A DNA stretch of 64,000 nt from JACPVF01 sp964502095 (lineage in GTDB: Bacteria > Chloroflexota > Anaerolineae > Anaerolineales > Villigracilaceae), in contig CAZCUF010000009.1 in the NCBI GenBank assembly GCA_964502095.1, positions 1 through 64,000 of the forward strand, written 5' to 3'. Of this stretch, positions 24,505-33,564 are shown one piece after another (positions within the stretch are counted from its first letter, which is position 1; every line of letters begins with the position of its first letter). The notes under the pieces were generated by a model, which was not told the origin of the DNA, searched no databases, and saw only the letters and a program-made list of their open reading frames with translations. The translations under genes and the position numbers were made by a program.

Positions 24505-27069
24505 TTACGGCGTTAACTGCAAGTGTCCTTCGGCATCCGCTTCTGCGGCGCTTTGATCCCAGATCATCGGATAATACTGAATGTTCGCCCACATTTGCGC
24601 CATGTCAATGTAATGTTTGTTGTAGGCGTGTCCCGACTGGCCTGTTGTATGGACAGTAAGCGAGTTGTTGAGATTGCCCAAGTCCACGATCATGCGCATG
24701 GACGGGACGTTCGTTACGGCATAGCCTTCGGTCGCGTCCCAGGCTGTGGCGTTGACGATCGAGCCGCCGCCGCTTGCCGCGAACGGTCCGCGGTTGAACA
24801 GCGACTCGATCGGCGGCACGCCCGATTCGCCCAGCGTTTGATTCTGGAAGGTCGCGGTGTGCAAGCCGCCCCATTTCCATTTACCGGGTTCTGTGCCGAA
24901 TTTACCTTCCACTTCTTTGACGGCTTCGCCGAAAGCTCTGACGAACATGTCGTCGCGGGTTTCCACTTTATCGGTCGTGGTTTGGTCGTCCCACCAGGAA
25001 CTGTTCGGGTCTTGAGCAATCGTGCGCATGACTTCGAACCAGCGGTCGCCGCCCGAAGGCCAATATTTTTGGGGCAGGTCGTCGTCGAAGGTATCGGCCA
25101 GCAGATTCTTCCAGAACGATTCGTACAGCGCGGCCGGAGCGGAATCCATCGAAGCCTGGAAGTCCCAGTTTTTCAATAGATCGCGGACTTGCGCGAGGTG
25201 CGAGTCGCTCAATGGAACGGTCAGCAGGACCGGCACGAGAGCCGCGGCGCTGGCATCGTAATCATCGCCGTGCATTTTTTGGATGTAGGGAATGTCGATC
25301 TTGCCGGGCGCGTTCTTGATCAGATCCACAATCCGATTGGCGCGGAAACCGTAATCCCAATCGGCGGTGATGAGATAGGGATAACCTTTTGGCGGAATTT
25401 GATTATTGGCTGTGGCGATATATCCCTCGGCGGGATTGAATGTGTAGGGCAATTCATCGAACGGAATGTAGCCAGTCCATTCGTATTCGTCTGTCCAGCC
25501 GGGCACAGGATAGCGGCCATCGCCGTTGGCGCGGATCGGAACATCGCCGGGCATTTGATAGCCGATGTTGCCGTCCACATCCGCGTATAACAAATTTTGC
25601 GCAGGCACGTGGAAGTTGCGCGCCGCGTTGCGGAAATCGTCCCAGTTTTGGGCTTTATCGAATCCCCAGATCGCTTCGAACGGTGTGGAGGGAGACAGCG
25701 CGGTCCATTTCAGCGCGATGACGTATTGATCCGGTAACGCCAGCGCGGCTTGATCTTTGAAGGGAACGAAAGTTTTGTCGTTGGGTTCGCCCTTGTCTTT
25801 CAGCGGGCCGTATGAATCTGAGATCACCGGGCCATGCCGCGTGAGCCGCACGGTAATATCCACCGGCTCGCCGCCGGCCACGTTGAGGGTTTCTTTGCGC
25901 GTTTCAAAATCCACCCATTGACCGTTGACTTCATATTGGTTCGGGTTATCGGGATTGACCTTTTCAATGTACAAATCCATCACATCCGGCCCGACGTTCG
26001 TAAAGCCCCAGGCGATCTTATCGTTATGGCCGATGATGACGCCCGGCACGCCTGCAAACGAAAATCCGCTGACTTCGAGCGGGCAGGCGCTGTTCTTGGG
26101 CATGCAGTGCAAGTCCATTTGATACCAAATGGAAGGCATTTGGATGCCCAGATGCGGGTCGTTCGCCAGAATCGGTTCGCCGGTCGCGGTCAGTTTGCCG
26201 GAAACAGCCCAGGAGTTGGATCCCATTTCATCGGCCAGCGGGCCCAGCGCGAGGTCCAGCAGAGAGACGTTATGCTGGAGCGCGGCCAGCGTTTGATCGG
26301 GCAGGGCGAAGGATTCCGAGGTCTGAGTCGTACCGGAGGCAGTTGTCCCCGCGCCGATTTTGTTCACGATGACGGGATGATCCTGCGGATACGGCGGATA
26401 GAGTTGATCCACTTGTTGTGGTGTAAGCGTTTTGAGCAGAATCGAGCGCGCGATCTCTTCGTCCATGTTGCCGCGCAAATCCCAGGCCATGGCCTTGCCC
26501 CAGGTGAGGCTGTTGACCGGAGTCCACGGCTGGATTTTATAACTCGGGCTAAGCAGTTTCAAAATGGCGTATTCGAGACTTAACGCGGTGCCATCATGAT
26601 CTTTGAGATAAGCGTTCACGCCATCGGTATAAGCCAGCAGGATGGCTTTCGAATCGGGGCCCATGCCATCCCATTCGGCCTGCGCGGTTTCGCGCCAGCC
26701 GAGCGTGCGCAAAAATGTATCGGTATCCACCTGCCCACTGCCGAACATTTCAGAGATCGTGCCCGAGCCGATATGCCGCCAGGAATCCATTTGCCAGAAA
26801 CGATCCTGCGCGTGAACGTAACCTTGTGCAAAAAACAGGTCGTGCTGGGTGGAGGCATAGATGTGCGGAATACCCATGTGGTCGCGATAAACGTCCACTG
26901 TGCCGTCCAAACCCGGCACTTTGATTTGACCGTCAATTTGCGGAAAAGATTGGGGCGCGACCGTGTTGGGCAAATAAGACTGAAAATAGTATGCCCCCCC
27001 GGCGCCGATCAAAAGTATGATGACCAGAATTCCGATCAGCAAACGCGACAGAACCCGACGCAATTTCAT
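24505..27069 (-). CDS. Penicillin acylase family protein (S45, Ntn hydrolase)
   Basis: 854 residues with an N-terminal signal anchor (about 8-28). Family proteins are made as precursors that cut themselves before a Ser that becomes the N-terminal nucleophile; here Gly283-Ser284-Asn285 in EMGSNSWAVSG fits. Other landmarks are DVYRDHMGIPHIYA at the start of the alpha chain, NDPHLGIQMPSIWYQ, and GHNDKIAWGFTNVGPD. Relatives hydrolyse amides such as penicillins, acyl-homoserine lactones or N-acyl amino acids outside the membrane. The substrate is unknown. It has an AAGGAGGAG ribosome site and stands alone. Confidence 0.93.
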   Translation of the reverse strand: MKLRRVLSRLLIGILVIILLIGAGGAYYFQSYLPNTVAPQSFPQIDGQIKVPGLDGTVDVYRDHMGIPHIYASTQHDLFFAQGYVHAQDRFWQMDSWRHIGSGTISEMFGSGQVDTDTFLRTLGWRETAQAEWDGMGPDSKAILLAYTDGVNAYLKDHDGTALSLEYAILKLLSPSYKIQPWTPVNSLTWGKAMAWDLRGNMDEEIARSILLKTLTPQQVDQLYPPYPQDHPVIVNKIGAGTTASGTTQTSESFALPDQTLAALQHNVSLLDLALGPLADEMGSNSWAVSGKLTATGEPILANDPHLGIQMPSIWYQMDLHCMPKNSACPLEVSGFSFAGVPGVIIGHNDKIAWGFTNVGPDVMDLYIEKVNPDNPNQYEVNGQWVDFETRKETLNVAGGEPVDITVRLTRHGPVISDSYGPLKDKGEPNDKTFVPFKDQAALALPDQYVIALKWTALSPSTPFEAIWGFDKAQNWDDFRNAARNFHVPAQNLLYADVDGNIGYQMPGDVPIRANGDGRYPVPGWTDEYEWTGYIPFDELPYTFNPAEGYIATANNQIPPKGYPYLITADWDYGFRANRIVDLIKNAPGKIDIPYIQKMHGDDYDASAAALVPVLLTVPLSDSHLAQVRDLLKNWDFQASMDSAPAALYESFWKNLLADTFDDDLPQKYWPSGGDRWFEVMRTIAQDPNSSWWDDQTTTDKVETRDDMFVRAFGEAVKEVEGKFGTEPGKWKWGGLHTATFQNQTLGESGVPPIESLFNRGPFAASGGGSIVNATAWDATEGYAVTNVPSMRMIVDLGNLNNSLTVHTTGQSGHAYNKHYIDMAQMWANIQYYPMIWDQSAAEADAEGHLQLTP

Positions 27070-27108
27070 ATTACTCCTCCTTGGGCGAATTTGATAGATG
27101 ACGATTAT

Positions 27109-27157
27109 ATTCCGTGACCTATTCCGTGAACAGAGAGAGTTCGCGGAATGGTAGAAT
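27109..27157 (+). promoter_or_regulatory. Operator-like repeats and -10 box before the GT-C-like gene
   Basis: ATTCCGTGA occurs at 27109-27117 and 27121-27129. ATTCCGTGAAC (27121-27131) faces GTTCGCGGAAT (27139-27149) as an inverted repeat with one mismatch. A TAGAAT at 27152-27157 ends 8 bases before the ATG at 27166. The repeats would cover the -35 region, a place for a repressor or activator. Confidence 0.45.
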
Positions 27158-27165
27158 TCGTCGCA

Positions 27166-28713
27166 ATGAAAACCCCAACCCAGCCTTTGAGCCGCGATGA
27201 TTGGGCGAAATTGATTCTCGGGCTGACGCTTTTCTTTGGGCTGGCTGTCCGCATCTTTCCCGGACTTTTAGCCCGTTTCCCGTTAAATGACGGCGGCATG
27301 TTCCTGGTGATGATCCGCGACCTGCGCGCCAATAACTTTCTCCTGCCCGCGCATACCACCTATAACTTTTCGAATATCCCGTTTGCTTATCCGCCGCTGG
27401 GGTTTTACGCCGCGGGGTTGCTATCCGTTCTTGGGATTCCGGATATACAGGTTTTACACTGGCTTCCCGCGCTGATTAATTTTGCCTCGATCCCGGTATT
27501 TTATCTGCTTGCCAAGTCCATTCTGGACGATGCGCCGCGCGCCGCGCTGGCTTCCGCCGTCTATGCGCTCACGCCCGATAGCTTTGCCTGGCAGATCATG
27601 GGCGGCGGCATAACGCGCTCCTTTGGGGTCCTGTTCATTCTTCTGGCTTTGTGGGCAGTATATAAAATGTTCAAAAGCAAAGAATGGAAGTTCGTTCCGC
27701 TGAGCGCGCTGTTCGCATCGCTGGCATTTTTGAGTCACCCTGAAGTGAGTCTCGCGGTGACCGCCGAATGCGGACTATTCTGGCTGTTCTTTGGCCGCAC
27801 GCGGCGCGGCATTTTGCAATCCGTGATCGTTTCGGCGGGCGTGATTCTTCTGACCGTTCCGTGGTGGGGAAGCGTCATCGCGCTGAACGGCCTGGCTCCG
27901 TTTCAGTCTGTTTTGCACAGCGGCGCATATGGCGGCTTTCCACTTTGGGATTTTCTATACGACCTGTTCCATTTCAATGTTTGGCGCGCGATCTTCAATT
28001 TGCTGACGATCATCGGACTGATCTGGAATTTATGGAATCGCAAATTCCTATTGCCGGTTTGGATGCTCCTGCCGTATTTCATCGAGCCGCGTAGCGCGCC
28101 CGCATTTGCATATTTTCCGGCATGTATGCTGGCGGCGCAGGCTTTGATCGAATTTTTGCCGAAAGTACAGGATTGGATTCAACGCCGCCGCGGGCAGGAT
28201 GTTCCCGCGGTTGACTTTGTGGAACGCAAGGGCCTGAGTCTGTTTTTATTTGGCCTGATGCTCCTATGGTTTGTCCAATCCATGTTTTATGGGCTGGTTC
28301 TGGTGAACACCAGCCTTGTTCCGCCTCTGCCTCAGCAGGCGTTGGCCTGGGTGCGCGGAAACACATCCGCCGAGGCGCGGTTCCTGGTGCTGACCGGCAA
28401 TCAGGGTGTGATGACTGACCCGATTCAGGAATGGTTCCCGGCGCTGGCTGAACGGCGCAGTCAGACTACGCTTCAAGGTCTGGAATGGACGCTGGGCCGT
28501 GATTTCTTCCCGCGTTTGAATCAACTGGCGGCGTTACAGTTATGCGAGACGGTCACATGCGTGGAAGAATGGTCGAATGAGACGCAGTTGGATTACACCG
28601 ATATTTTGGTGGAAAAATCGGATCAGACGCGGGCTGTTTTACAATCACTGAAGCAGGATGCGCATTATGTACTGCTGTATGACAATCCCAGATATGCCGT
28701 TTTTGAGAAATAA
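27166..28713 (+). CDS. Polytopic membrane protein, GT-C glycosyltransferase-like
   Basis: About 515 residues with around ten hydrophobic segments. The first luminal loop has RFPLNDGGMFLVMIRDLRAN, where an acidic residue after the first helix recalls GT-C enzymes that use lipid-linked sugars (ArnT/PMT type). A C-terminal soluble stretch (from about 385) follows the last helix. I do not recognise a specific family and the sugar is unknown. The start at 27166 fits a -10 box 8 bases upstream; the frame opens at 27148 inside the operator repeats. Confidence 0.75.
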   Translation: MKTPTQPLSRDDWAKLILGLTLFFGLAVRIFPGLLARFPLNDGGMFLVMIRDLRANNFLLPAHTTYNFSNIPFAYPPLGFYAAGLLSVLGIPDIQVLHWLPALINFASIPVFYLLAKSILDDAPRAALASAVYALTPDSFAWQIMGGGITRSFGVLFILLALWAVYKMFKSKEWKFVPLSALFASLAFLSHPEVSLAVTAECGLFWLFFGRTRRGILQSVIVSAGVILLTVPWWGSVIALNGLAPFQSVLHSGAYGGFPLWDFLYDLFHFNVWRAIFNLLTIIGLIWNLWNRKFLLPVWMLLPYFIEPRSAPAFAYFPACMLAAQALIEFLPKVQDWIQRRRGQDVPAVDFVERKGLSLFLFGLMLLWFVQSMFYGLVLVNTSLVPPLPQQALAWVRGNTSAEARFLVLTGNQGVMTDPIQEWFPALAERRSQTTLQGLEWTLGRDFFPRLNQLAALQLCETVTCVEEWSNETQLDYTDILVEKSDQTRAVLQSLKQDAHYVLLYDNPRYAVFEK

Positions 28714-28720
28714 ATATTAT

Positions 28721-28750
28721 GAAAGCCGACTCAATCATGGGTCGGCTTTC
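28721..28750 (+). terminator. Hairpin after the GT-C-like gene
   Basis: GAAAGCCGAC (28721-28730) with GTCGGCTTTC (28741-28750), 10-base loop. The following bases are only weakly T-rich, so it is a possible terminator. Confidence 0.5.
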
Positions 28751-28807
28751 GCTTAACTATTTTAGATGGAAGATTTAAATGGTCGTTCGAAATAGATTAT
28801 ACGCGTA

Positions 28808-28851
28808 GGGGACGTTCTCTAACGTCCCCGTCGGCGTAAGAGAACACCGAC
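28808..28851. repeat. Compound palindromic element
   Basis: Three pairings share these bases: GGGGACGTT with AACGTCCCC (28808-28816, 28821-28829), GTCGG with CCGAC (28830-28834, 28847-28851, extended by two more pairs), and GTTCTCT with AGAGAAC (28814-28820, 28839-28845), which competes with both. It lies between two convergent gene ends, where attenuation makes no sense, so a repetitive extragenic palindrome is the better guess. Confidence 0.55.
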
Positions 28852-28908
28852 TACACAGAAAATTTCTAAGTGATCTGCAAATTGATCTTATGAGGCGAGT
28901 CGATCTTC

Positions 28909-31437
28909 TCACTTTACGATGCCGAGCATGCGCGGGAACCAGTACCATAAAATGTCCGCGGCCGGTTTGCCGTGAATGGACGCCGATTTGTCCTGTAACG
29001 CGGCCGGCGGGTAATAGCCGCGGCTGACGAGTCCGCCGATCCAGGGACGTCCATTGATGGCCGTTAAAAGCGCCTCATATAGATTCGCCTGAGTCTCCAG
29101 GTCGAGGCTTACCGTGCTAACGTCTGCGTTGGGACGGTTGAGCGCGGTCCAGTTCATACATCCGCCCTGGCCGTTCGATAAACAACCCGAGGCCGCGCCG
29201 CTTGCGGATGGATACGTGAGAGCCAGAATGATCGGTTTATTCAACAGGCTTGGCAGGGGAGAGACTTCGTTATCCAGCAGGCGCCCGGCTTCATTGACCA
29301 TATCGCTTTTGGACGCGCCCGCCAGAGGCGCCAGCGCGGTTGACCATAGTAAATAGATTCCGTCCGTATCCTGAAGAAAAGTAAGCGGCGTTTGTAAGTT
29401 GGATTTGGTATACGGCAAAGCCCACAGAATTTGGCCTTTGTAATGCTGGCGCACTTCGATCAGAATGGCTTTCCAGCGCGCCTCCACGTCGGCTGGTACA
29501 CCGGATGGCGATCCATCCGGGAGCGCGCCGCCCGGCAGGGCCGGGGCAAGCCACTCGCCGCCAAGTATCAACGTCTGCGCGCCGGTTTGGCTCGCAAGAT
29601 CGGCATAATTGACGAGGAAAGCGCGGTAATGGTCGAACCAGCTTTGCCACCAGGCCGCGTCTCGAGGCGCGGCAGACCAAAAGTCCGCGCTGGGAGCGTT
29701 CATTGGGTTCGTCGAAGTGGGGAAGCGCGGCGTTGGGAAGATCGCTACATTCAACCCCAGAGCGCGCGCCTGGCTGACCATGATGGCCGTGTCGATCCAG
29801 AGCGGGTCCTGACCGGGCGTTGGCAGAAATTCAACTGGATTAATCTGCGTAAAGCCCCAGCTCGGCGTGATCACCACTTCGTTGGCGCCGATGGCTTGAA
29901 TATTGGTAAAAGCCTGCGGCGCAAAATACGACCAGTTCGGACGGAACGTAGATTGAAGTTCCACGCCCGCGACAAAGTTCGATGGACGTACCGTGATGGA
30001 TGCGCCTACGAGTGTGGACGGCTCGGGATTCTCGTACCAGGTCCAGGCGGTGACTGTATCTTGAATATCCTGCGGGGAGAGGCTGGTGTTGGCTCCGCGC
30101 CCGTGCGCCGAATTGCCCGCGGTGGCTACATCATCCGTACTGCCGCATTGACCGTTGCGGCAGTAACGATAGCTGAACGAGCCGAGCATATTCAGCGGAC
30201 TGTAAAGTTTATATGCCCAACGGTTATTTCCGAACGGCCACATGGGCACCGGCTCTGTCCAGCCGTATGGATTAAATTGGATGTAAATGATATCGCCGGG
30301 CGGCGTAACCGAAGGCACGGTCACATCGAAGAGGATCGGCGCGGAGGTACCGGCCTGCCAGGTTTGCACCTGATCCTGCAAGATCACATCATGAGGCGGT
30401 ACGATGAAGTCTCTCAGCACAAATTCGCCATTGCTCTTGTGTTCCGCGTTCCAGAAGCCGTCTCCCAAAGTATATTTGTAGCGGACGTACGCGCCCACCG
30501 GCAAACTGATGGTGGTGGAATAACGGCCGTCGGGCGTGAAGGTCATAATCGGCATGCGGTCTGCGTTGGTGCTCAAGCCGCCCTGCAGATCTGCGAAGGT
30601 ATTTCCGAGCTGTAACAAATTTCCCGCGATGCGCACAGGCGCGCCGGTCACGGTGTTTGCTGGAACGCTGGCGTTGAACGTTACATTGACCATCGGCGAC
30701 GGATGCAGGCGCAAGTCCACGTTTGTGCTTAGCCCCGCGGCTACTGCCGCGCCTTGTTGAAATGTTTGATAGATTCCGTCCATCGAATAGACGACCAGGT
30801 TTTGTGTGCCAACAGGCAGACCTTCCAAATTGAAGCGGCCTGCTGAATCGGTGATGTATTGAACGCCGCCGGCTGTCACCAGAATATTGGGCAGGGGCGA
30901 GCCGGTATCGGCGTTGTAAATATGTCCCTGAATGCTTCCGACTTGGCGCGCGTAACTTTTATCGGCCCAATCGTTGACAATATCTTCAACCTGTCCCGGG
31001 CCCACAACATAATACAGCCGATAACGAACCGCGGCTCCGCCGCTCGAATCCTCCTGGACCTCGAAACTGCCGCGCCGCACATAGCGGTACTTCACCACCG
31101 CGTTGACCGGCAATGCCAATGTCGCTGTATAGGTCAGTGAATCTTTGGCCTGCATCTGGTAGGGCACCGCGTTCAACGACAACCCCGTCACTTCGTCCAA
31201 AACATTTAGAAAGAGGGTTTCGCCCGGAGCAAGCGGCTCGGGTAAAGTTACAGTGAAAGCCGTTTGCGCCAGCGGTTGAGGCGTGGGCGAAGGGATATTT
31301 GCAGTGGGCGGGCTGGCAGGCTGGGATGGAAATAATGGCGATTGCAAAAGAGATAATGTGCAGGCCTGCGCGCTCATTGCCAGCAAAGTCAGAATGACCC
31401 AGGCTATCCGAAGTGAGTTTGGCGAATTGGCTTTCAT
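28909..31437 (-). CDS. Large lipoprotein with beta-sandwich modules and a TIM-barrel-like C-terminus
   Basis: 842 residues. A signal peptide with lipobox MSAQAC gives Cys26, followed by a Pro/Thr linker. Between about 60 and 520 are repeated beta-sandwich units that look like starch-binding or related carbohydrate modules (the KYRY and RYKYTLGDGFWN strands) and a carboxypeptidase-regulatory-like unit (GHIYNADTGSPLPNILV). The C-terminal third resembles glycoside hydrolase barrels such as GH113: WGFTQINPVEF, LNVAIFPTPRFP and TLILGGEWLAP, where the Glu could be catalytic. The start at 31437 has GAGGAGACGAC before it and overlaps the tatC stop as ATGA. It probably acts on extracellular glycans; substrate unknown. 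Confidence 0.85.
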   Translation of the reverse strand: MKANSPNSLRIAWVILTLLAMSAQACTLSLLQSPLFPSQPASPPTANIPSPTPQPLAQTAFTVTLPEPLAPGETLFLNVLDEVTGLSLNAVPYQMQAKDSLTYTATLALPVNAVVKYRYVRRGSFEVQEDSSGGAAVRYRLYYVVGPGQVEDIVNDWADKSYARQVGSIQGHIYNADTGSPLPNILVTAGGVQYITDSAGRFNLEGLPVGTQNLVVYSMDGIYQTFQQGAAVAAGLSTNVDLRLHPSPMVNVTFNASVPANTVTGAPVRIAGNLLQLGNTFADLQGGLSTNADRMPIMTFTPDGRYSTTISLPVGAYVRYKYTLGDGFWNAEHKSNGEFVLRDFIVPPHDVILQDQVQTWQAGTSAPILFDVTVPSVTPPGDIIYIQFNPYGWTEPVPMWPFGNNRWAYKLYSPLNMLGSFSYRYCRNGQCGSTDDVATAGNSAHGRGANTSLSPQDIQDTVTAWTWYENPEPSTLVGASITVRPSNFVAGVELQSTFRPNWSYFAPQAFTNIQAIGANEVVITPSWGFTQINPVEFLPTPGQDPLWIDTAIMVSQARALGLNVAIFPTPRFPTSTNPMNAPSADFWSAAPRDAAWWQSWFDHYRAFLVNYADLASQTGAQTLILGGEWLAPALPGGALPDGSPSGVPADVEARWKAILIEVRQHYKGQILWALPYTKSNLQTPLTFLQDTDGIYLLWSTALAPLAGASKSDMVNEAGRLLDNEVSPLPSLLNKPIILALTYPSASGAASGCLSNGQGGCMNWTALNRPNADVSTVSLDLETQANLYEALLTAINGRPWIGGLVSRGYYPPAALQDKSASIHGKPAADILWYWFPRMLGIVK

Positions 31438-32342
31438 GTCGTCTCCTCGATGGTTTCTGGAACTGTATCTTTCCTGCGCCCGGCGTAGGCGAGGTAACTT
31501 AAACCTATACTGACAAAATACAGCAGAATGATCGGCAGCATCACCAGCCCCATGTTCACAGGGTCCCAGGTGGGCGTGATGACCGCGGCGGCAATCGCAA
31601 TGATGACGATGGCATGACGCCAGTACTGCGTCAGGATCCACGGTTTGATAAAGCCCAGCGCGGTCAAAAAGAAAATCACCAGCGGATACTCGAATGCCAG
31701 TCCAATCCAGAATAGCAGGCCTGTTACGAATGAGAAATAGGAAGAAGGTCGGAGTTTGGTCTGAAAGCCGAGGACGTTCAGAAGCCAGGGCAATGCGCCC
31801 GGCAGAAGAATGTAATAGGTAAACGCCATGCCCGCGATGAAGAACACCGCCGCCATCGGGATTCCGAGTAAACCGAATTTACGTTCGCGCGGCTTGAGGC
31901 CGGGCGCGGCAAACCGCCATAATTCGAATGCGATATACGGCGTTGCCAGCGAAACTCCCGCCAACAGCGCCACGTTCATATAAACGCCGATGGGTTCGGT
32001 CACTTCGATGGCCTCGAGTTTGGAGATTCCGCCTATGGGCTGTGCCAGAAAGTTCACCAGTTGCGGAGCGAAAATGGCCGCAATGCCCACGCCCACAACA
32101 ACGCCCAGCACTGCGCGCAAAAGATGCTTGCGGAATGCATCCACTTCCTTCCACAGGAAAGCGCGCACCGCCTGGTCGCTGACCACGCCTGCCAGCACCT
32201 CGGTGAGGGGATGTTCCTCCGGCTCGGTGTTGAGATAACGCCAAAAGCGCGCGGCCAACCGAAACGGGAACGCGATCATGTTGAAGATCAGGCGGAATGG
32301 AAATGTAATCACCCGCCACACAGCCGCAAAGAATTTACGCAT
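31434..32342 (-). CDS. tatC: Sec-independent protein translocase TatC, N-terminally extended
   Basis: About 302 residues with six predicted membrane helices; Tat exports folded proteins with twin-Arg signals. TatC landmarks are visible: EPIGVYMNVALLAGVSLATPYIAFELWRFAAPGL and FSFVTGLLFWIGLAFEYPLVIFFL. Typical TatC begins close to an EHLxELR motif; here about 75 residues precede the first helix, including two amphipathic basic stretches (FPFRLIFNMIAFPFRLAARF), and the motif is degenerate (KEVDAFRKHLLRA). The start at 32342 has AGGA five bases upstream and overlaps the tatA/B stop. Confidence 0.93.
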   Translation of the reverse strand: MRKFFAAVWRVITFPFRLIFNMIAFPFRLAARFWRYLNTEPEEHPLTEVLAGVVSDQAVRAFLWKEVDAFRKHLLRAVLGVVVGVGIAAIFAPQLVNFLAQPIGGISKLEAIEVTEPIGVYMNVALLAGVSLATPYIAFELWRFAAPGLKPRERKFGLLGIPMAAVFFIAGMAFTYYILLPGALPWLLNVLGFQTKLRPSSYFSFVTGLLFWIGLAFEYPLVIFFLTALGFIKPWILTQYWRHAIVIIAIAAAVITPTWDPVNMGLVMLPIILLYFVSIGLSYLAYAGRRKDTVPETIEETT

Positions 32343-32736
32343 CTTTTTCCTGTTTGGCGTCCGCTTTGTCACTGGCTGATTCGACGGGAGGAGTCGAGGC
32401 GGGGTCGTTTGCTATGGGAGGTGGAGGCGAGTTGAGGGTCGGGTTGGAGGCGGAAACGAACGGCTGTGTGAGATTGGGCGGATTAATGGCGTTCTTCAAA
32501 TCTTTCTGCGCTTCGTTCAATTCTTCAAGGTTGGCCTCGCGCATTAACGTCGTGGGCAGTTTGCGTATTTCACGCGAAGTATTTTGGAAAAGTTTCCAAC
32601 TGCCGGAATTGACGAGCTGATTCAACCACTTGCCGATCATCCGGCCTGTCTTTTGCATATCCTTCGGCCCCAACACGATCAGTGCAATGATGATGATAAA
32701 GATGAGTTCGGGCGCGCCGATACCGAGAATTTCCAT
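32335..32736 (-). CDS. TatA/TatB-type translocase subunit
   Basis: About 133 residues. MEILGIGAPELIFIIIIALI is the standard TatA/B membrane helix, followed by the FGP-like LGPKD hinge and an amphipathic helix (MQKTGRMIGKWLNQLV). A long Pro/Ser-rich polar tail ends in KADAKQEKDA. The tail length is nearer TatB than TatA. The frame is open to 32955, but that part overlaps nusB and lacks sense. It overlaps tatC and follows nusB by one base. Confidence 0.93.
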   Translation of the reverse strand: MEILGIGAPELIFIIIIALIVLGPKDMQKTGRMIGKWLNQLVNSGSWKLFQNTSREIRKLPTTLMREANLEELNEAQKDLKNAINPPNLTQPFVSASNPTLNSPPPPIANDPASTPPVESASDKADAKQEKDA

Positions 32737-32737
32737 T

Positions 32738-33190
32738 TCAACCTGTGGTTTCCGAATGCGTAATATTTTTAAACTGCTGTTCGATCTCGTGTTGATGGTC
32801 GGCCAGCGAACCGAGTACGCCGTTGATAAAACGCGCCGCCGAGTCGGAGCCATAGAGCTTTGCCAGTTCCACCGCTTCATTGATGGCCACTTTGATGGGC
32901 GTTTGGCATTGTACGGCAAATTCCCACAGCGCGATGCGCAGGATGTTGCGGTCAATGGCCGCGATCTGATCCAGCGGCCACTCGGGCGCGTATTTTGCGA
33001 TGACGAAATCGAGTTGTTGTGTGAGGGGGAGAACGCCGAAAATGATCTGGCGGGAGAATTCCTGCAGGTCTTCCGTCAATGGCGTATCCTCCAGCCGGGC
33101 CTGGAACACTTCGACTGGAGCATGCTTCGTAAAATCAAGTTCGTAAAGTACTTGCAGGGCAAGGCCGCGCGCCCTGGTGCGGGACTTCAT
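32738..33190 (-). CDS. nusB: Transcription antitermination factor NusB
   Basis: 150 residues. RTRARGLALQVLYELDF at the N-terminus, AIDRNILRIALWEFA and KVAINEAVELAKLYGSDSAARFINGVLGSL are diagnostic. With NusE (S10) it binds boxA in rRNA operons. It sits in a compact run with the Asp23-family gene (5 bases upstream) and tatA/B (1 base downstream). Confidence 0.97.
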   Translation of the reverse strand: MKSRTRARGLALQVLYELDFTKHAPVEVFQARLEDTPLTEDLQEFSRQIIFGVLPLTQQLDFVIAKYAPEWPLDQIAAIDRNILRIALWEFAVQCQTPIKVAINEAVELAKLYGSDSAARFINGVLGSLADHQHEIEQQFKNITHSETTG

Positions 33191-33195
33191 AAAGT

Positions 33196-33555
33196 CTAAG
33201 CCTCGGGAGTTTCCTCGTAATCAATATCTTCGATGTGAATATCAATATGGCCGATCTCCATCCCGACCATTTCCTGGATGGCGCGCGCCACCTGCTGTTG
33301 GACGTTGCGGCTTACTTCGCGGATGTTGACATCCTGTTTGTAGATGAGATACAGCTCCACGAACACTATATTTTCGCGTATCTCGATCAGGACGCCCTCG
33401 TGCGTGCCGCGGCGGAATAAGCGGCGTACCCGGGCTGGGATGGAGGCCAGCCGGCTGACGCCCGGAACGCCCATCGCAACGAGCTGTGCAATGGTCGCGA
33501 TCACATCCGGTGCAACGGTTGTTTTCCCCGGAGAAGTGGAATCGGTTGTTGTCAT
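33196..33555 (-). CDS. Asp23/Gls24 family envelope stress protein
   Basis: 119 residues. The family pattern is VAPDVIATIAQLVAMGVPGV at the N-terminus and VFVELYLIYKQDVNIREVSRNVQQQVARAI in the middle. Asp23-like proteins are found next to nusB in many Gram-positive-type genomes and are tied to cell-envelope stress. It lies 9 bases after fabG. Confidence 0.93.
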   Translation of the reverse strand: MTTTDSTSPGKTTVAPDVIATIAQLVAMGVPGVSRLASIPARVRRLFRRGTHEGVLIEIRENIVFVELYLIYKQDVNIREVSRNVQQQVARAIQEMVGMEIGHIDIHIEDIDYEETPEA

Positions 33556-33564
33556 CTTTACTCC

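Noticed and set aside
27128..27142. GAAC...GTTC as an SOS (LexA) box
   Set aside because: The spacer is 7 bases, not the usual 4, and neither gene is a damage-response gene.
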